Shown piece by piece: positions 45,287 through 56,740 of a stretch of 64,000 bases of DNA (position 1 is its first letter; the number at the start of each line of letters is the position of its first letter). Below the pieces are notes generated by a model. It saw nothing but the letters and a program-made list of their open reading frames with translations, had not been told where the DNA came from and did not search any database. The stretch comes from Paraphysomonas bandaiensis (Eukaryota > Chrysophyceae). Both the position numbers and the translations under genes were made by a program. The stretch lies in assembly GCA_965644295.1 (NCBI GenBank), contig CBFFRP010000408.1, forward strand, positions 124,001 through 188,000, written 5' to 3'.

Positions 45287-46427
45287 GCACTACAACCTAC
45301 ACTTACGTAAACAACACTACTTCTTATCCAACTCTACTACACTACGACATGCATCAATGCTACCTTCACTCATACTGTAACAGAGTAGCACAAATACAAC
45401 AGCGACAAAATCTAAGCAAAATATAATTCATTTCCTTTTCCTTCCATCTCTCTATCGCTTGTTTTGCTTCGATTTTGTCGTTGTTGTATAAGATTTACTA
45501 TATACATTGTATATTTAGTCTATTTGTAGGTGAGATAAAATTGATGACTTAATTAGAAGCAATACTTTTGTCTTTTGTTCAGGGCCTGGTAACCATTAAT
45601 GGCCCATTAATGGTAATCCAGTTCCCGGTAATTACAATGGCATTAATGAAAAAATGTACCGGCAATTATAATGGCATTACCATTAATAGTTACCAGTCCC
45701 TGCTTCTGTTACGATGTACTACTCTAATGTATTATCAATGAGGAAAGGTAAAAAGATTCACCCCGCTTTTAACATACTTTTTAGCATTCCTTTTCACAGT
45801 GAAGAGCTCAAAAATCACAAAGAATGTTGTAATATATGTTTAATTGAAGCTACAAGTAGAGAGTAGAGAATGGTGTAAAACTTTTGATGGCGTACCGCCA
45901 TGTCAGAAATATTGAAAGCATACAGTGGTAAAGAATATCAAAAATTCAAACAGCTAGTTACTCAAAAGAGTATCATACTCCGAAAGAGCTTCTTATTACT
46001 ATTCAGTGTGAGATGTGGGCACCAACGGGATACACAGTAGCTCGCATATATCGCGACGCCACTTTCTACAATAAATGGGCGCACAGCCCCCAGATTACAA
46101 GTTGTTCTATCTATAATGGCGGAAGTTAATAGAAGAATATTCAAGACGATGATATCACATCTCGTGCAAACGCTGCAAAATATAAAAAATATCGTTAAAA
46201 ATGAACTTGACAGGGTATGAAGTGCCTACCTGGGAGCACAAAAGACGCGCGATGAATGTCGGAAGTGTAATATCTCAGAGACATACCATCCGGAACATTT
46301 CTCGATGGCTCTAGATTAAGAACGAATATCAATATAGTAGTCAATAATACAAAGTAGATGCGTTTTATTGTGAGTAAATATGACATATTGTACACCACAT
46401 CAATTCGTACAGATGCATCTTCTTGAG
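45287..46427. other. Intergenic with a MITE-like palindrome
   Basis: No gene is supported between the repeat island and the spermidine synthase stop. The open frames at 45962-46144 and 46195-46398 have no domain. Confidence 0.45.
45580..45702. mobile_element. MITE-like inverted-repeat element
   Basis: 123 bp with imperfect terminal inverted repeats: CAGGGCCTGGTAACCATTAA at the left and the reverse complement of CAGGGACTGGTAACTATTAA at the right. It contains internal CATTAATGG palindromes. A partial relative with the same left end is at 50191. No clear target duplication is seen. Confidence 0.55.
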
Positions 46428-47380
46428 CTACGCACCTGCAGGATTAAGTGCCTCTGTAGACTCCGCCCTATCATCCCCATTAACGCAAATCAACAAGCCA
46501 ATCTGGCCCGATGGATAGGATGGGATGGTGGTATAGGCGTACTTCACTACGCCCGACGAAAATACCGTCGAACAGGACTGGAGCATTTCACGGATCAATG
46601 GCAAGTGCAACCAGATGCATTCGCCTTGCATGCAAAATACCCCACCAGGGGCCAGTGCATGCTTCACGCTGTTAAAGAATTCCTGCTGGTAAAGAGTCTC
46701 CGCAGGACCAACAGGATCACTAGAATCCACAACAATGCAGTCGTAATCAGCACCTTTTCCAGACTCCATCAAGAACTTCGCCGCATCTCCGTATATCATG
46801 GTCAATCGGGGATCGTCATAAGCGGTCGCAACAGTGTTGGGAAAGAAATGTTTTGACACTTCGACAACTTTTCTGTCAATTTCACACATATGGATCACTT
46901 CTACAGACGGGTGTTTCACGACCTCTCGCAGAACTCCTCCGTCACCACCGCCAACAATCAAAACCTTCTTCGGGGCTCGAGACAGACCAAAGAGAGGCAC
47001 GTGTACCATCATCTCTTGGTAAGCAAATTCATCTCTTTCAGTCAACTGAATGACACCGTCCAACACAAGCACTCTTCCATAGTGAGTTGATTGGAAAAGA
47101 AGAATATCCTGATTATATATACAGATATGCGTGTCATCATATGGACACATACGCAGACACTCAACACACTCACCTGAAAATCAGACTTGGCGTTAAACAG
47201 AACCTCTTCAACCTTAAGAGCGAACTTCTGTCCTGGCCTGAGAGAAATGACTGTGATTGGTGTTGACCTGTAGAGTAGATGGACTCACCAGAGCGTGCTC
47301 TCCGTCTCACTGAACCAGTTGTCTTTAATCAGCTCACTGGCTGAGTTAGAGGGAGTCATGTCCTTCTGAATATCCTGCAT
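46428..47380 (-). CDS. Spermidine synthase
   Basis: Three exons (47289-47380, 47174-47237, 46428-47108) encode 278 aa, close to the usual ~300. The enzyme transfers an aminopropyl group from decarboxylated S-adenosylmethionine to putrescine. Motifs: GGGDGGVLREVVKH (nucleotide-binding loop), CEID, DSSDPVGPAE (substrate/catalytic loop with the key Asp), QGECIWLH and PSYPSGQIG near the C-terminus. The N-terminal WPGQKFALKVEEVLF segment matches eukaryotic enzymes. The start at 47380 is the first in-frame ATG. Introns are 51 and 65 bp. Very confident. Confidence 0.96.
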
Positions 47381-47916
47381 GATTGTTGGAGTAGTCTATG
47401 GAGTAGAGGGTGGGGTAGGGTGCTGATGTTATAAGAGTGCGTGCTATGGAATTATGGATGGAGAATAGACGGCTCAGAGGCCACTTATTTCCTACTACTG
47501 GAGCATACCGCATACCGCATACAGGCCGACCCGGCTGAGTATACGTACTGCTGTACATACAGTGCAGTGCTGTAGTCGAGTGGTATATTTGGACCAGAAG
47601 TGTACAATATTTTGGTGTTGGAGGTCTCAGACCACCCATATACCGGTATACAGTATACAGTATACAGTACACACAAGTACAAAACAACTCTGGTTCCGTA
47701 TTCTGGTAATACATGTCTATGTATACAAATGTGGCCGTTGAAAACTTCAGCGAACACATCAGTCGAGTGCCGTCTGGGTGCATGTGTATATATGTGTGTC
47801 AAGATCAGGCCACGATAGGAGTATAATTCGCCGAAACCTTACATTACTGTTACTGTTCAACCTTAAGCAAAGCATATACACTCTAAATCAGTTCTTTTTG
47901 ACAGCAGTTTGTTATA
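47381..47916. promoter_or_regulatory. Divergent intergenic region
   Basis: Separates the starts of spermidine synthase (-) and the helical repeat gene (+). It contains GTATACAGTATACAGT-type palindromic runs at about 47645-47670. Overlapping short minus frames here are not supported. No specific factor site is identified. Confidence 0.35.
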
Positions 47917-49845
47917 ATGGAGAATGTGAGCAACAATTCTCGTCCTCGCACAGCTCCCGCGACACCAAAGAGCGACAGCTTAAAGCCTGCAAAGACACCG
48001 CAGTCCTTGAAGAGCTGTATGGGCTTGTTGCTATATCTTCTTGTTGACTAACAGCTCATTCAGGTCAAACACCCACCTCAGCGAGATCTCCTCGAGCCAG
48101 TGCTAGAGAAGCGGCTGTAGAAGGTATTGTGTGCAAGCTGTTGTGTGGTGCGTGTAACATCAGATATGTAGCTAAGAGGATACATACTGCCGAGAAAAAG
48201 CGCAACATAAGCCTTTTGAAAGAAAAATGGGCAAAAGAAAAGAAGGAAAGACTGGACTTTCAGAAAAAACAGCGTGAAGAAGAAGCTCGCTTGAATCAAA
48301 AGCTTTCAATGACGCAAGCACAACAGAGGAAGATGGACATTGAAAGAAAGCAAAAGATTGAAAAGCAAAAGCGTGCAATTCAAGAAGATATGGTCAAAAG
48401 TTCTGTTGAGGAACATATACGAATGAAGAAAGAGTTACAGGAGCAGGAGAAAGCACGACGCAGACAGTCAATAGCACTCAACAGAGAAATCCTAGAAAAA
48501 GCGAAAAGGAAGGAGGCAGAGCTCGAGAAAAAAAAGAAAGATGAGGAAGCAAGCCTTCTAATTTCAAGGCAGCTAGATTACCTTGCTGTGCGAGAAAGCC
48601 GTGAAATTGAAGAGGAGCGCAGAAGAGAGAGCATGGCGATTCGAGGAGCCCAGGCTCGAGAGCAGAGGAAGTCTGAACGAAAGGCGCAAGAATGTCGACA
48701 AGAAGAGATACAGGATATACTTGCTACTCGCAAAGAAATGTGGCTTGACGATAAAAAACAACGGGAAAAGCAGAAGCAAAAAGATCGGCAATCATTGGCA
48801 AACCGTCTCAAGACGAGCAAGCAACAAAGAGAAGCCGATGAACTAGAGGCAAAGCAAAAGCTGGAGAGGGAAACACAGGAATTATACAACAGGAAACAAG
48901 AGTGGCTGGATGTACAGCGTGCAAAAGATGAGAAAATTCGACGAGATAGAGAATCACTTGCAATGAGGCTTGATTCTTGGCGACGGGAACGCACCCTAGA
49001 GCAAGAGGAGGCTGCACGACAGGCCGAGATTGAGAGAAATGAAAGGGAGTTAATGCTCAACGAGCTTCAGGACATAATGAAGTTCCAACAAGAGCAGGAA
49101 GATCAGCGAAGACAGTCTTTGGCTTATCGTTTGGATACAGCTGCGCGGGAAAGAGATTATTTACAGGGCCTTGAAGCCAACAAACAGTTCGTGTTGGAGA
49201 AAGAGAAGCAACTTCATGAAGCAGAAAGGGAAGATATTCAAATGTTTCGCGCTCATTTAGAAGAGGAAAGACGAAAGAGCCTTGCATTCCGCCTTGATGA
49301 ATGGGTAACTGATACATAAACAATAATGCAATGTATCTTACATATATCATTTTCAGCGTAAACACCGCGACTGCGATAGGTCAGCTGAGGAGGCTGAGAA
49401 GGAAGCTACCCACCGAGAGCTGCAAATTCGCGCTGAAGAGAGAAGGGATGTTTTAGACATGAAAGAGCAAGAGCGACAGAGAGAACGACAAGAAATTGCA
49501 AGGAGAATTGAAGAATCCAGACAGGCAAAGGAGGTAGATTTACTTAATCACCGCTCTCTTTTGGACAGAATGCATGCAGATTTTGAGTCTAGAAGAAAGG
49601 ATTGGAAGGCGCTGAATGAAGCAAAGCGTCAACAGCAAGAGAGGAGCAGAATGAGTATCTGTATGCGTTTGGACAGCTGGAGACAACAAAAACTGGACCG
49701 TGAAAAGCAGAAGGCTAAAGATCGTCTGGCTAAAGAGCATGAGGCTATGATGAAGCAATGGGAAATCGAAGATATTAGAGCTGCTAAAGCAAAGGCAGCT
49801 CTTGAAGAGAAAAAGATGAATGCGAAACCAAGCATGATATTTTAA
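47917..49845 (+). CDS. Helical protein with nine 54-residue repeats
   Basis: Four exons (47917-48016, 48064-48123, 48172-49304, 49357-49845) encode 593 aa. The N-terminal ~55 residues are Pro/Ser/Thr-rich and basic (RTAPATPKSDSLKP, QTPTSARSPRAS). The rest is an extremely charged, Glu/Lys/Arg/Gln-rich alpha-helix. Residues from 48306 to 49815 form nine back-to-back 54-residue repeats whose consensus starts S-L-A-x-R-L-D-S-W-R and has a Trp at about position 38. Only nine residues follow the array. No enzymatic domain or membrane segment is present. A microtubule- or axoneme-associated filament is the best inference. It is not RIB43a or a tektin by any motif I can see. The intron at 49305 falls inside repeat 6 and keeps register. 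Confidence 0.85.
48306..49815 (+). repeat. Nine tandem 54-aa coding repeats
   Basis: Repeat starts: 48306 (SMTQAQQR), 48468 (SIALNREI), 48630 (SMAIRGAQ), 48792 (SLANRLKT), 48954 (SLAMRLDS), 49116 (SLAYRLDT), 49278 (SLAFRLDE, split by the 52-bp intron), 49492 (EIARRIEE) and 49654 (SICMRLDS). Spacing is 162 bp throughout once the intron is removed. Confidence 0.95.
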
Positions 49846-50367
49846 GCTTGCTTTGTCGAGAACTAAAAAGAGAGCTATTCTCCCCCTGAATTATAATACA
49901 AGAAGCAATTTTGGTGTTGCATTAATATACTTTTTAATAAATTAATATGAGTATAAGGTCATTTGAAGTATTCATACAATATATATGTAATCAATATAGA
50001 CATGTAGAAGAACGTTAATAACTTCTTGTGAAATTGAAATACCGTCATCTGCTTTTCTAGCACGTTTCCAGCTTCCACATTGGAGGCCGCTGTTGTGATT
50101 ACTATCCAACTTCACAGCAGCGTCCAGTACTTACTTACATAGTGATATGATATTAAGGCGACTCCTAGTTCGAAGCCGCGCGCATTTATTTCAGGGCCTG
50201 GTAACCATTAACGGTTACCACGCCATGGTTTATTTTTATGCACAAAGGATACGTATGTATATAGAAACACACACAACGCTATTATTATTATTTCAGTAAA
50301 TGAGCAGAAGGCAAAGCATACTACTATACGCGGTACGGATCACAACTCTCATTTCACACAAGTTCAA
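49846..50367. other. Intergenic between convergent genes
   Basis: No gene is seen. About 50191-50214 repeats the left end of the 45580 MITE-like element (TCAGGGCCTGGTAACCATTA). Confidence 0.5.
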
Positions 50368-52187
50368 TCATCTCTTTCGAAAACCACCACCTCTGCCAGC
50401 TTTTGTGGGCTTCGACCCTGCTGATCCAGCTGCTTTTCTTTTTAGGCCAGCCGCAGCAGCGGCTCCAGTCTGCACCATCGGTTTGAAGAAACTGAATATA
50501 TACAAGTTCGGTTAAAGGACAACCAATCTAATTAAACAAACAAACGTATACTACCTGTCCATTCGCTGTTGTGCTTTCTTTGCCTGTGCTTCCACCAACT
50601 TCTTTATTCCATTTTCTACTCTCTCCGCGTTGAAACCCATCTTTTCCACAAGAAAAGTGCGCAATGCATCTTCCTGCGGTTGGGTCCACTTCAATTCCAC
50701 GGAATCTGCACTTTCTACTTCATGGGCAAGAAACAGTTCCCTTGCTCTTATGTACTGAGGTTCTACCCATTCGTACTCAACGCCCTCTTCTTCTTCTTCG
50801 TCTTCCTGAAGTTCATCTCCTGTAGCCCCTTCACTTTTACCGTCACCATCGAGCACCTCGTTAATGCTGTCGCCATCATCGAGCACCTCACTCTTGCTGT
50901 CGCCATCATCGAGCACCTCATTCATGCTGTCGCCATCATCGAGAACTTCATTTTTGCAATCGCTTTGTTCAGGCTCCGCTTTCTCACTGCCGCTGTTAAT
51001 GGCATTCTCTCCGTTTCTCCCAGAAGTAGCAACCTCATCAGTGCTATCAGCAGCAGCATTACCGACCTCATCTTTCCGCTCAGTATCAGACGGCTCGTCA
51101 CCAGCCGGTGGCACTGCATTCTTTCTGACTCTATATCTTGTCCAGTCCTTTGGAAGTTGATACTTCTTCTCTCTCTTTACAGCGGAAATGATACCCTCTA
51201 GTGTTCCATACTGCTTTATCATCTTCAGTGCGGTCTTAGGGCCAATACCCTTAATGGAACTGCAGTAGTCACACCCGCACAAGATGCACAGATCTACGAA
51301 CTGCTCATAAGAGAGACCAAGACCTGATAAGGCAACTTCCAGATCTATTTCAAGTATGGGCTGCTTGTTGTTTCCTGTTCCTGACATGGTCAGTTTCCTC
51401 AAAAGTTTGGGGGTGCGAAATGTCCTGCGAACAACAATCAATTCTGGGCATTACAGCAGGCCTCACTCACAGTGCATCCATATCTTCCGTGGCAGTCGCA
51501 AACACTTTACCCTTCCTGGCTAGTTCCGCACACTGTGCCTCAGCCTCACAAGGGGCTGTTAACACAGGAACACCCATCAGCTGGAGGAGCTCCTTGCAGT
51601 CATCATTGTGCTGTTTGGTCACCTTTACCAAACGCCTCGAAAACTTGTCAACATCACCTTGCTCACCACTCTCCTTTGCAGTAGCTAGATCAGCCTGAGT
51701 GGGACGCATTAGATCCTATATATACAATTCCATATATCTCGACCTCAGCCTGCTGACGTCGTGCAAGGCGCTTCGCCAATTCCCCTCCTTTCAAATCCGG
51801 AGGCTTTCCGTCAAACACATACACCGGCTTCACACCCGCTGCCAGTAACTTAATAGTACGATTGAACATCCCCTGTATATGACTGGTGACTTCTCCGGCT
51901 TCATTCATAAGCATAGACGAGGCATAGCCATTATCACTCCTCACAGCTACCAGGAACTGATACATAACCATCGATGCATCTATTCAATGAACCAGACACA
52001 GTCACCCAACACACGTACGGCTCACAGTATACTCCTACCTATCGCTATTTTTCTTCCTGTGAGATTCTTTAAATCCTGCTCTTTAATAGAGCCCTGCACA
52101 CCTCTGCCGTTAGAGGCCACCACTAGGAAACAATCTACTTACTGGGGCTTCATCTGAGAGAAGCTTAGTTAGTCCGTGAATACCCAT
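50368..52187 (-). CDS. FEN1: Flap endonuclease 1 with acidic repeat insertion
   Basis: Six minus-strand exons (52143-52187, 52039-52093, 51744-51979, 51471-51694, 50555-51424, 50368-50491) encode 517 aa, against about 380 in most eukaryotes. FEN1 removes 5' flaps during Okazaki-fragment maturation and long-patch repair. It starts [10 protein letters not shown]; the invariant Gly2 is needed at the active site. Catalytic acidic motifs are present: [34 protein letters not shown], and the H2TH region CGCDYC and [10 protein letters not shown]. The extra ~110 residues (about 289-400) are Asp/Glu/Ser-rich and include four 10-residue repeats. A perfect PCNA-binding PIP box, QQRMDSFF, is split by the last intron, followed by a basic tail. 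The intron-3 donor (GAG|GTCGAG) is non-canonical beyond GT but gives a gapless family alignment. Confidence 0.95.
50847..50960 (-). repeat. 30-bp coding minisatellite in FEN1
   Basis: Four units of 30 bp encode [14 protein letters not shown] decapeptides, the last degenerate. The period is exact at the DNA level with few differences, so it is a young coding expansion. Confidence 0.9.
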
Positions 52188-52905
52188 GTTGGATATGTGG
52201 GGGGCTTGTGGGGTGGGATACTTCTCACTATTAGATTATGTATCGAGTTGTCGTAGCTAACATATGCGGCTGCTGTGTCCATATATCTAACATACAGCAT
52301 ACACCATACTATATATACCGGTATACTCCTGCTGTCCATCATACGCATATCCAGATATACATACGTATATCCGCTCACATTATTTAAAATTTGAATCTCC
52401 TGAACACACCAGTGCATCAGTAGCTCTGGATATTACAAAAATTGGATTTCTATAAAACAAAAGGTGTGGTTTCAGCATGGACGGTCATACAATGCAAACC
52501 GCACCCGCTCTCGTTCCGCTCGCGGAAGTTAAGTTGCATCTGGCCCGGTTAGTAGTACGGTGGGTGACCACGTGCGAAGTCCGGGTACTGTCCGTTTTTG
52601 TCTTTTTGACCCTCAAAGATTCTTTCTTCCAGATTATACGGTATTCTATTTTTTACTGCTGAGTATACCACACCAGTACAGTACACTGATGATGTGCACT
52701 GCACACTATATACCGTATACATTACACATACAGGTACTCCACTGTATATTAGCGACACTGTATGTGCAGGTCGTCAATATATGCTTTTGTGTAAAACTAG
52801 CCAGCGATTATTCGAACCAAACTGGCACCAGGAGTCCAGTGATATATATCTGTAGGAGATATACAGTCTTGTTAGATATAGAGACATTACATCCTGACAG
52901 TAAAA
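52188..52905. other. Divergent intergenic region, possible small exon
   Basis: Lies between the FEN1 and cytochrome b5 reductase starts. An ATG at 52477 opens a ~25-codon polar/aliphatic stretch (MDGHTMQTAPALVPLAEVKL) that could be a short exon, but I could not extend it convincingly. Confidence 0.35.
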
Positions 52906-53980
52906 ATGGAAATTAAACGTCAGGTCCTTATATTCGGAGCAGTGATATCATGCGTGGAGTGCTCCTCTTTGCCGTCTAAGGAGGACATTTTGGACTCCCT
53001 TCTTGGCACTCCAGCTGGACTTGTTACAGTTTTAGTTGTTTTGATATCTTTGCTGGTTGGAATTCTTCAGATGTCTCAGAGTAAACCGAAAGTGGCATTG
53101 AATTCAGAGGAGTGGCAAGAATTCCCATTGATTGCTAAAAAACATTTGAGTCATGACACGAGGTAGATATGTTGCGTACTTGACATTACTATTTGCTCAT
53201 ATAGCTTCAGGCTGTTTCGATTTGCGCTTCCGTCTCCAGATCATATATTAGGTCTTCCAATTGGTCAGCATATATCATTCAAGTTTGTAGACGACCGTGG
53301 AAAACTTGTTCAGCGATCGTATACTCCTGTAACTTCAGACATTGAGCGAGGCTATGTGGAATTCGTAAGTTCTTTGCAAAAGTGATTAATCATGCGTGAT
53401 TGCCTCTCTGTAGGTAATTAAAGTTTATTTCAAGAATGTACATCCGAAGTTTCCCGAGGGTGGCAAAATGTCGCAGCACCTTGAAAACCTTGCCATTGGA
53501 GACAAAATGCTCTTTAAAGGCCCCAAGGGTACTGTAACATACAAAGGGAACGGAAAGTTTGATATTGTGCGTAATCGTGTGAGTCAACCTTACAAAGTCA
53601 AGAAACTGGGAATGATAGCGGGCGGCACTGGCATTACCCCTATGCTACAGATCATCCGGGCCGTATTAAGGGATCCTAACGATAAAACTGAGATGTATCT
53701 AATCTTTGCGAATCAAACAGAAGATGATATTCTTCTTCGTGAGGAACTCGAAGGACTTCCATCAGACAGACTTCACTTGTGGTACACCCTCGATCGCCCT
53801 CCAAAGGACTGGTCTTACAGCTCAGGTTTCATCGACGCTGAGATGTGCCGCAAACACCTGCCACCTGCTGAGGATGGCACCATGGTATTTGTGTGTGGTC
53901 CTCCTCCGATGATAAAGTATGCATGTGAGCCAGCTTTTTCCGAAATTGGTCTGGATGATTCTCAGTGGCACGCCTTTTAA
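52906..53980 (+). CDS. NADH-cytochrome b5 reductase
   Basis: Exons 52906-53162, 53205-53364 and 53414-53980 encode 327 aa. The enzyme moves electrons from NADH through FAD to cytochrome b5 for lipid desaturation and related ER or mitochondrial outer-membrane reactions. The N-terminus has two hydrophobic segments (about residues 7-20 and 37-57), so it is membrane-anchored. FAD motifs: RSYTPVTS at 123-130 and [12 protein letters not shown] motifs: [12 protein letters not shown] near 209 and CGPPPMI near 300. The C-terminus ends in the aromatic-type AF seen in the family. Length is as expected (~300 plus anchor). Very confident of family; membrane location is inferred. Confidence 0.95.
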
Positions 53981-55171
53981 TATAGCTTATGACCACGTTT
54001 AATCTTTGCTGAGCTTTTATTGCAACAGTTCTGATTGTAATAATTACATCGAATCAGAAATATACGTTTTCGAAACATGAGCATTTGTACTGAGTAATAT
54101 TGAGTCTATGACTTCAAATGTAAACTCAACTGTTACTATCGGTCATTAGTCGTGATTGGACATTGGACCTGTTAACATACGTCGGAAAGTTACTCACGAC
54201 AGCTGAGCTACTATATAGTCACATATACAAATATAAGCATATCCTTGCAGTCTATAGATTGATAGAAATGGGAAAGCTATCTAGTATCTAGAAATAGTAG
54301 TTACTCGTTACTATATCTATGTGATATACAAAATAAGCACGTCAATAACGCAGAAAACAGTGGTGTGCTATCGCTCTGTGAAGATGTCATTAGTTTATTT
54401 TAACTGCAGTACAAAGTACAAATACACTTATCCTGACAAAGCCAAATTGCATATATCCTTAACTCATTTATTAAGTGCATGAAATGATGGAGTTCATGCC
54501 TCTTGAGCATCTAGTTCTTGTACCATTTCATAATTACCTCAAGCATCCTGTTACCAGTCAGAAACACTTGTTTGTTAGGTTCTTTTCATATTCAACAGTC
54601 TATTTACAGTCTGTGGAGGCAGTAAGTGTCAGGTCTAATGATGGAATATCTTCTTAGGGAATATGAGAGTGCAGTCATATGACATAGTATGTACAAAACA
54701 GAATGCAATTTAATGCAGCATATATATCTTAATATATGAATAGTAGTGCCTCGCATGCGCTGCTGTACACCTAATTTGATATGATGCATTCTCAGAAAAA
54801 TGAACTCCGAGTATACATGTGGAATACCGTGCCGTATAATAATGGAGATAAGAAGAGCCGTTTTTGTTGTTCGTATTGTGTTGGTGTGTGTGTGTATTCA
54901 TAATAGAACAGTACAGTTGAGTGCGGTGTGTATGTGTGTATGTGTATATGGATGTTGTGTATATGGCTCGTTAATTCCATTTAATTTAACTGCATCTCTT
55001 GGCCTCCAGATAGACACTGTAGGATAAATAGTCGAGTCATTCATGTCATAGGTGTATAAGTGTGCTGACTGTCAGGCTGGATAACGCGATATATATACTC
55101 ATATAATCTTATAGGCACTCTGCGTTCCATCCACTCCTGTCATTGCAACTTATATCTGAGTAGTACAATAA
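53981..55171. other. Intergenic, no gene seen
   Basis: AT-rich with TATATA and TGTGTG runs. Short frames at 54604-55027 overlap on both strands and have no domain. Confidence 0.5.
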
Positions 55172-56149
55172 ATGGAATCATATGAAGAAGAATCATCTAG
55201 GAGAACTTTCCTTATGGATGGAGCCCCTATGGGGTTCGGTTTAGAGGCTGAATTCGGCGCTCTTCAATCGGACTCAAATATTAACGACAATGGCATCGGA
55301 GAGAATCAGTTCGAAGAGTATTACCAAGAAGCCTCTCATGGTGATTACGATGAGGACGAAGTAGAGGTTGGAAATGAAGAATCCGTCCCAACAATGCCGA
55401 ATGAGTTTTATTCAGAAGTAGACAACTTTCTTAGTAAACCCCCACCAAAAGTAAAAGGTATTAAGGCCAAATCGAAGACACGGGAAAAGCTCGAAGAGAA
55501 GATAGTGAAGTCATCGTCTTTACCGATTCTTGTGAACAAACCTAAGAAATTGCGTGTAGCAAGTAAGATAGACACGGGTCGTAACCCAGGAAAGCAAAAG
55601 AAATCAAAGCAGCCAATAGACACCAATCTCTTGGCTGAGGCTATGCAATATGTGGAACAGGTACAGAGAGAATCACTCATTGAAGAATGCAAGAGTGCTC
55701 GAGTACCCCAGGATGGAGGGAAAAAGAGCGGATCGGCGCCGCAGGATCCACAAGGAGGCCGACGAGGCGCAGAGTCTGGTGGTGGAAGGCGGTCCCAAGA
55801 AGACGCGGGACCAGGTATAGCCTACTCATCAACTCAAGGACGCTCTAAGGCCAAGTCTGCGAAAGCTGCAGCCCAGAAGAAAAAAAAGGAAAATATGGTG
55901 CGTCGTCTAAGGTCTCAGACCGAAGGACGCTCGAAGGAGAATTCGTCTTTCGACACCTCAATGACCACACAAGATGGTGGTAGCTTAAGAAATGCGGTGG
56001 ACTTCGATGCTCTGGTGGCAAATTTTGAACAAGGGTTGACCCTGCAGCGGCTGAAAGAAGAGTTAGAAGAGAGTAAAGCGTCAATGGCTCGGAGTAATAA
56101 AGCTATGCAGCAAATATCCAAGGAAGCATCATCTCAGATGAGACTATGA
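55172..56149 (+). CDS. Acidic/basic low-complexity protein with C-terminal helix
   Basis: Uninterrupted frame of 325 aa. The first ~80 residues are acidic (YEEESS, DYDEDEVEVGNEE). The middle is Lys/Arg/Ser/Gly-rich (KVKGIKAKSKTREKLEEK, a GGRR cluster, AAQKKKKEN). The last ~55 residues form an amphipathic helix (FDALVANFEQG-LTLQRLKEELEES). There is no membrane segment or catalytic motif, and I do not recognise the family. Length, ATG context after an AT-rich leader, and biased composition support a real gene. A cytoskeletal or nuclear scaffold role is possible but unsupported. Confidence 0.65.
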   Translation: MESYEEESSRRTFLMDGAPMGFGLEAEFGALQSDSNINDNGIGENQFEEYYQEASHGDYDEDEVEVGNEESVPTMPNEFYSEVDNFLSKPPPKVKGIKAKSKTREKLEEKIVKSSSLPILVNKPKKLRVASKIDTGRNPGKQKKSKQPIDTNLLAEAMQYVEQVQRESLIEECKSARVPQDGGKKSGSAPQDPQGGRRGAESGGGRRSQEDAGPGIAYSSTQGRSKAKSAKAAAQKKKKENMVRRLRSQTEGRSKENSSFDTSMTTQDGGSLRNAVDFDALVANFEQGLTLQRLKEELEESKASMARSNKAMQQISKEASSQMRL

Positions 56150-56740
56150 TTTGCCGGTGTCATACTCGTAGTGTGATATCGTTGTTGTAGATAGTTGTAT
56201 CGGTGTGTATGTCAGTCGTTCATGGTGGGGACAGATATTAGTATCATAACATTTGTGCTAAATTTCCTTCTGATAGCGAAACGTATTTTGCAATTGCATG
56301 TAATATTAATTCGTTCGAATCCGTTTATCCGAGCAGTCGAATATACGACTTCGTTGAAGTCTTGCAGTCATATTTTACCATTTGAAATATATCAATCATA
56401 CGTTCTCAAAAACTCTACCTACTGTTTAACACACATAGCGACAGAATTAGCCTGCGCTACTTGCGGCTACGAATTCAACATGTCAAATCCTTGCACTTTA
56501 ACATATACTCGACGAACCAAAATGCCATGCATATTCCATATATGTATGCTATTAATAAATATTACGGCTGTCGAACCAAAACATTAAGCAGTAAGCAGTA
56601 TTGTGCCTATCTATGACATTTTGAAGTACAAAGTTGCCATCATTTGAAAAACAATCGAAAATTGAAATATACAACTATATAACTCGACGAAGGGACGCCA
56701 TGTCGTTGATACGGAAGCGATACGGCAAATATTTCAAGCG
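56150..56740. other. Intergenic between convergent genes
   Basis: A 130-codon plus frame at 56195-56587 lacks domains and is probably chance in AT-rich DNA. Nothing else is seen. Confidence 0.4.

Noticed and set aside
48078-49835. Phe/Ser/Leu-rich minus-strand frames, one resembling a membrane protein
   Set aside because: They are antisense of the charged helical repeat gene, with no independent start or splice support.
56300-56330. tRNA B-box-like GTTCGAATCCG
   Set aside because: No matching A box or cloverleaf could be built around it.
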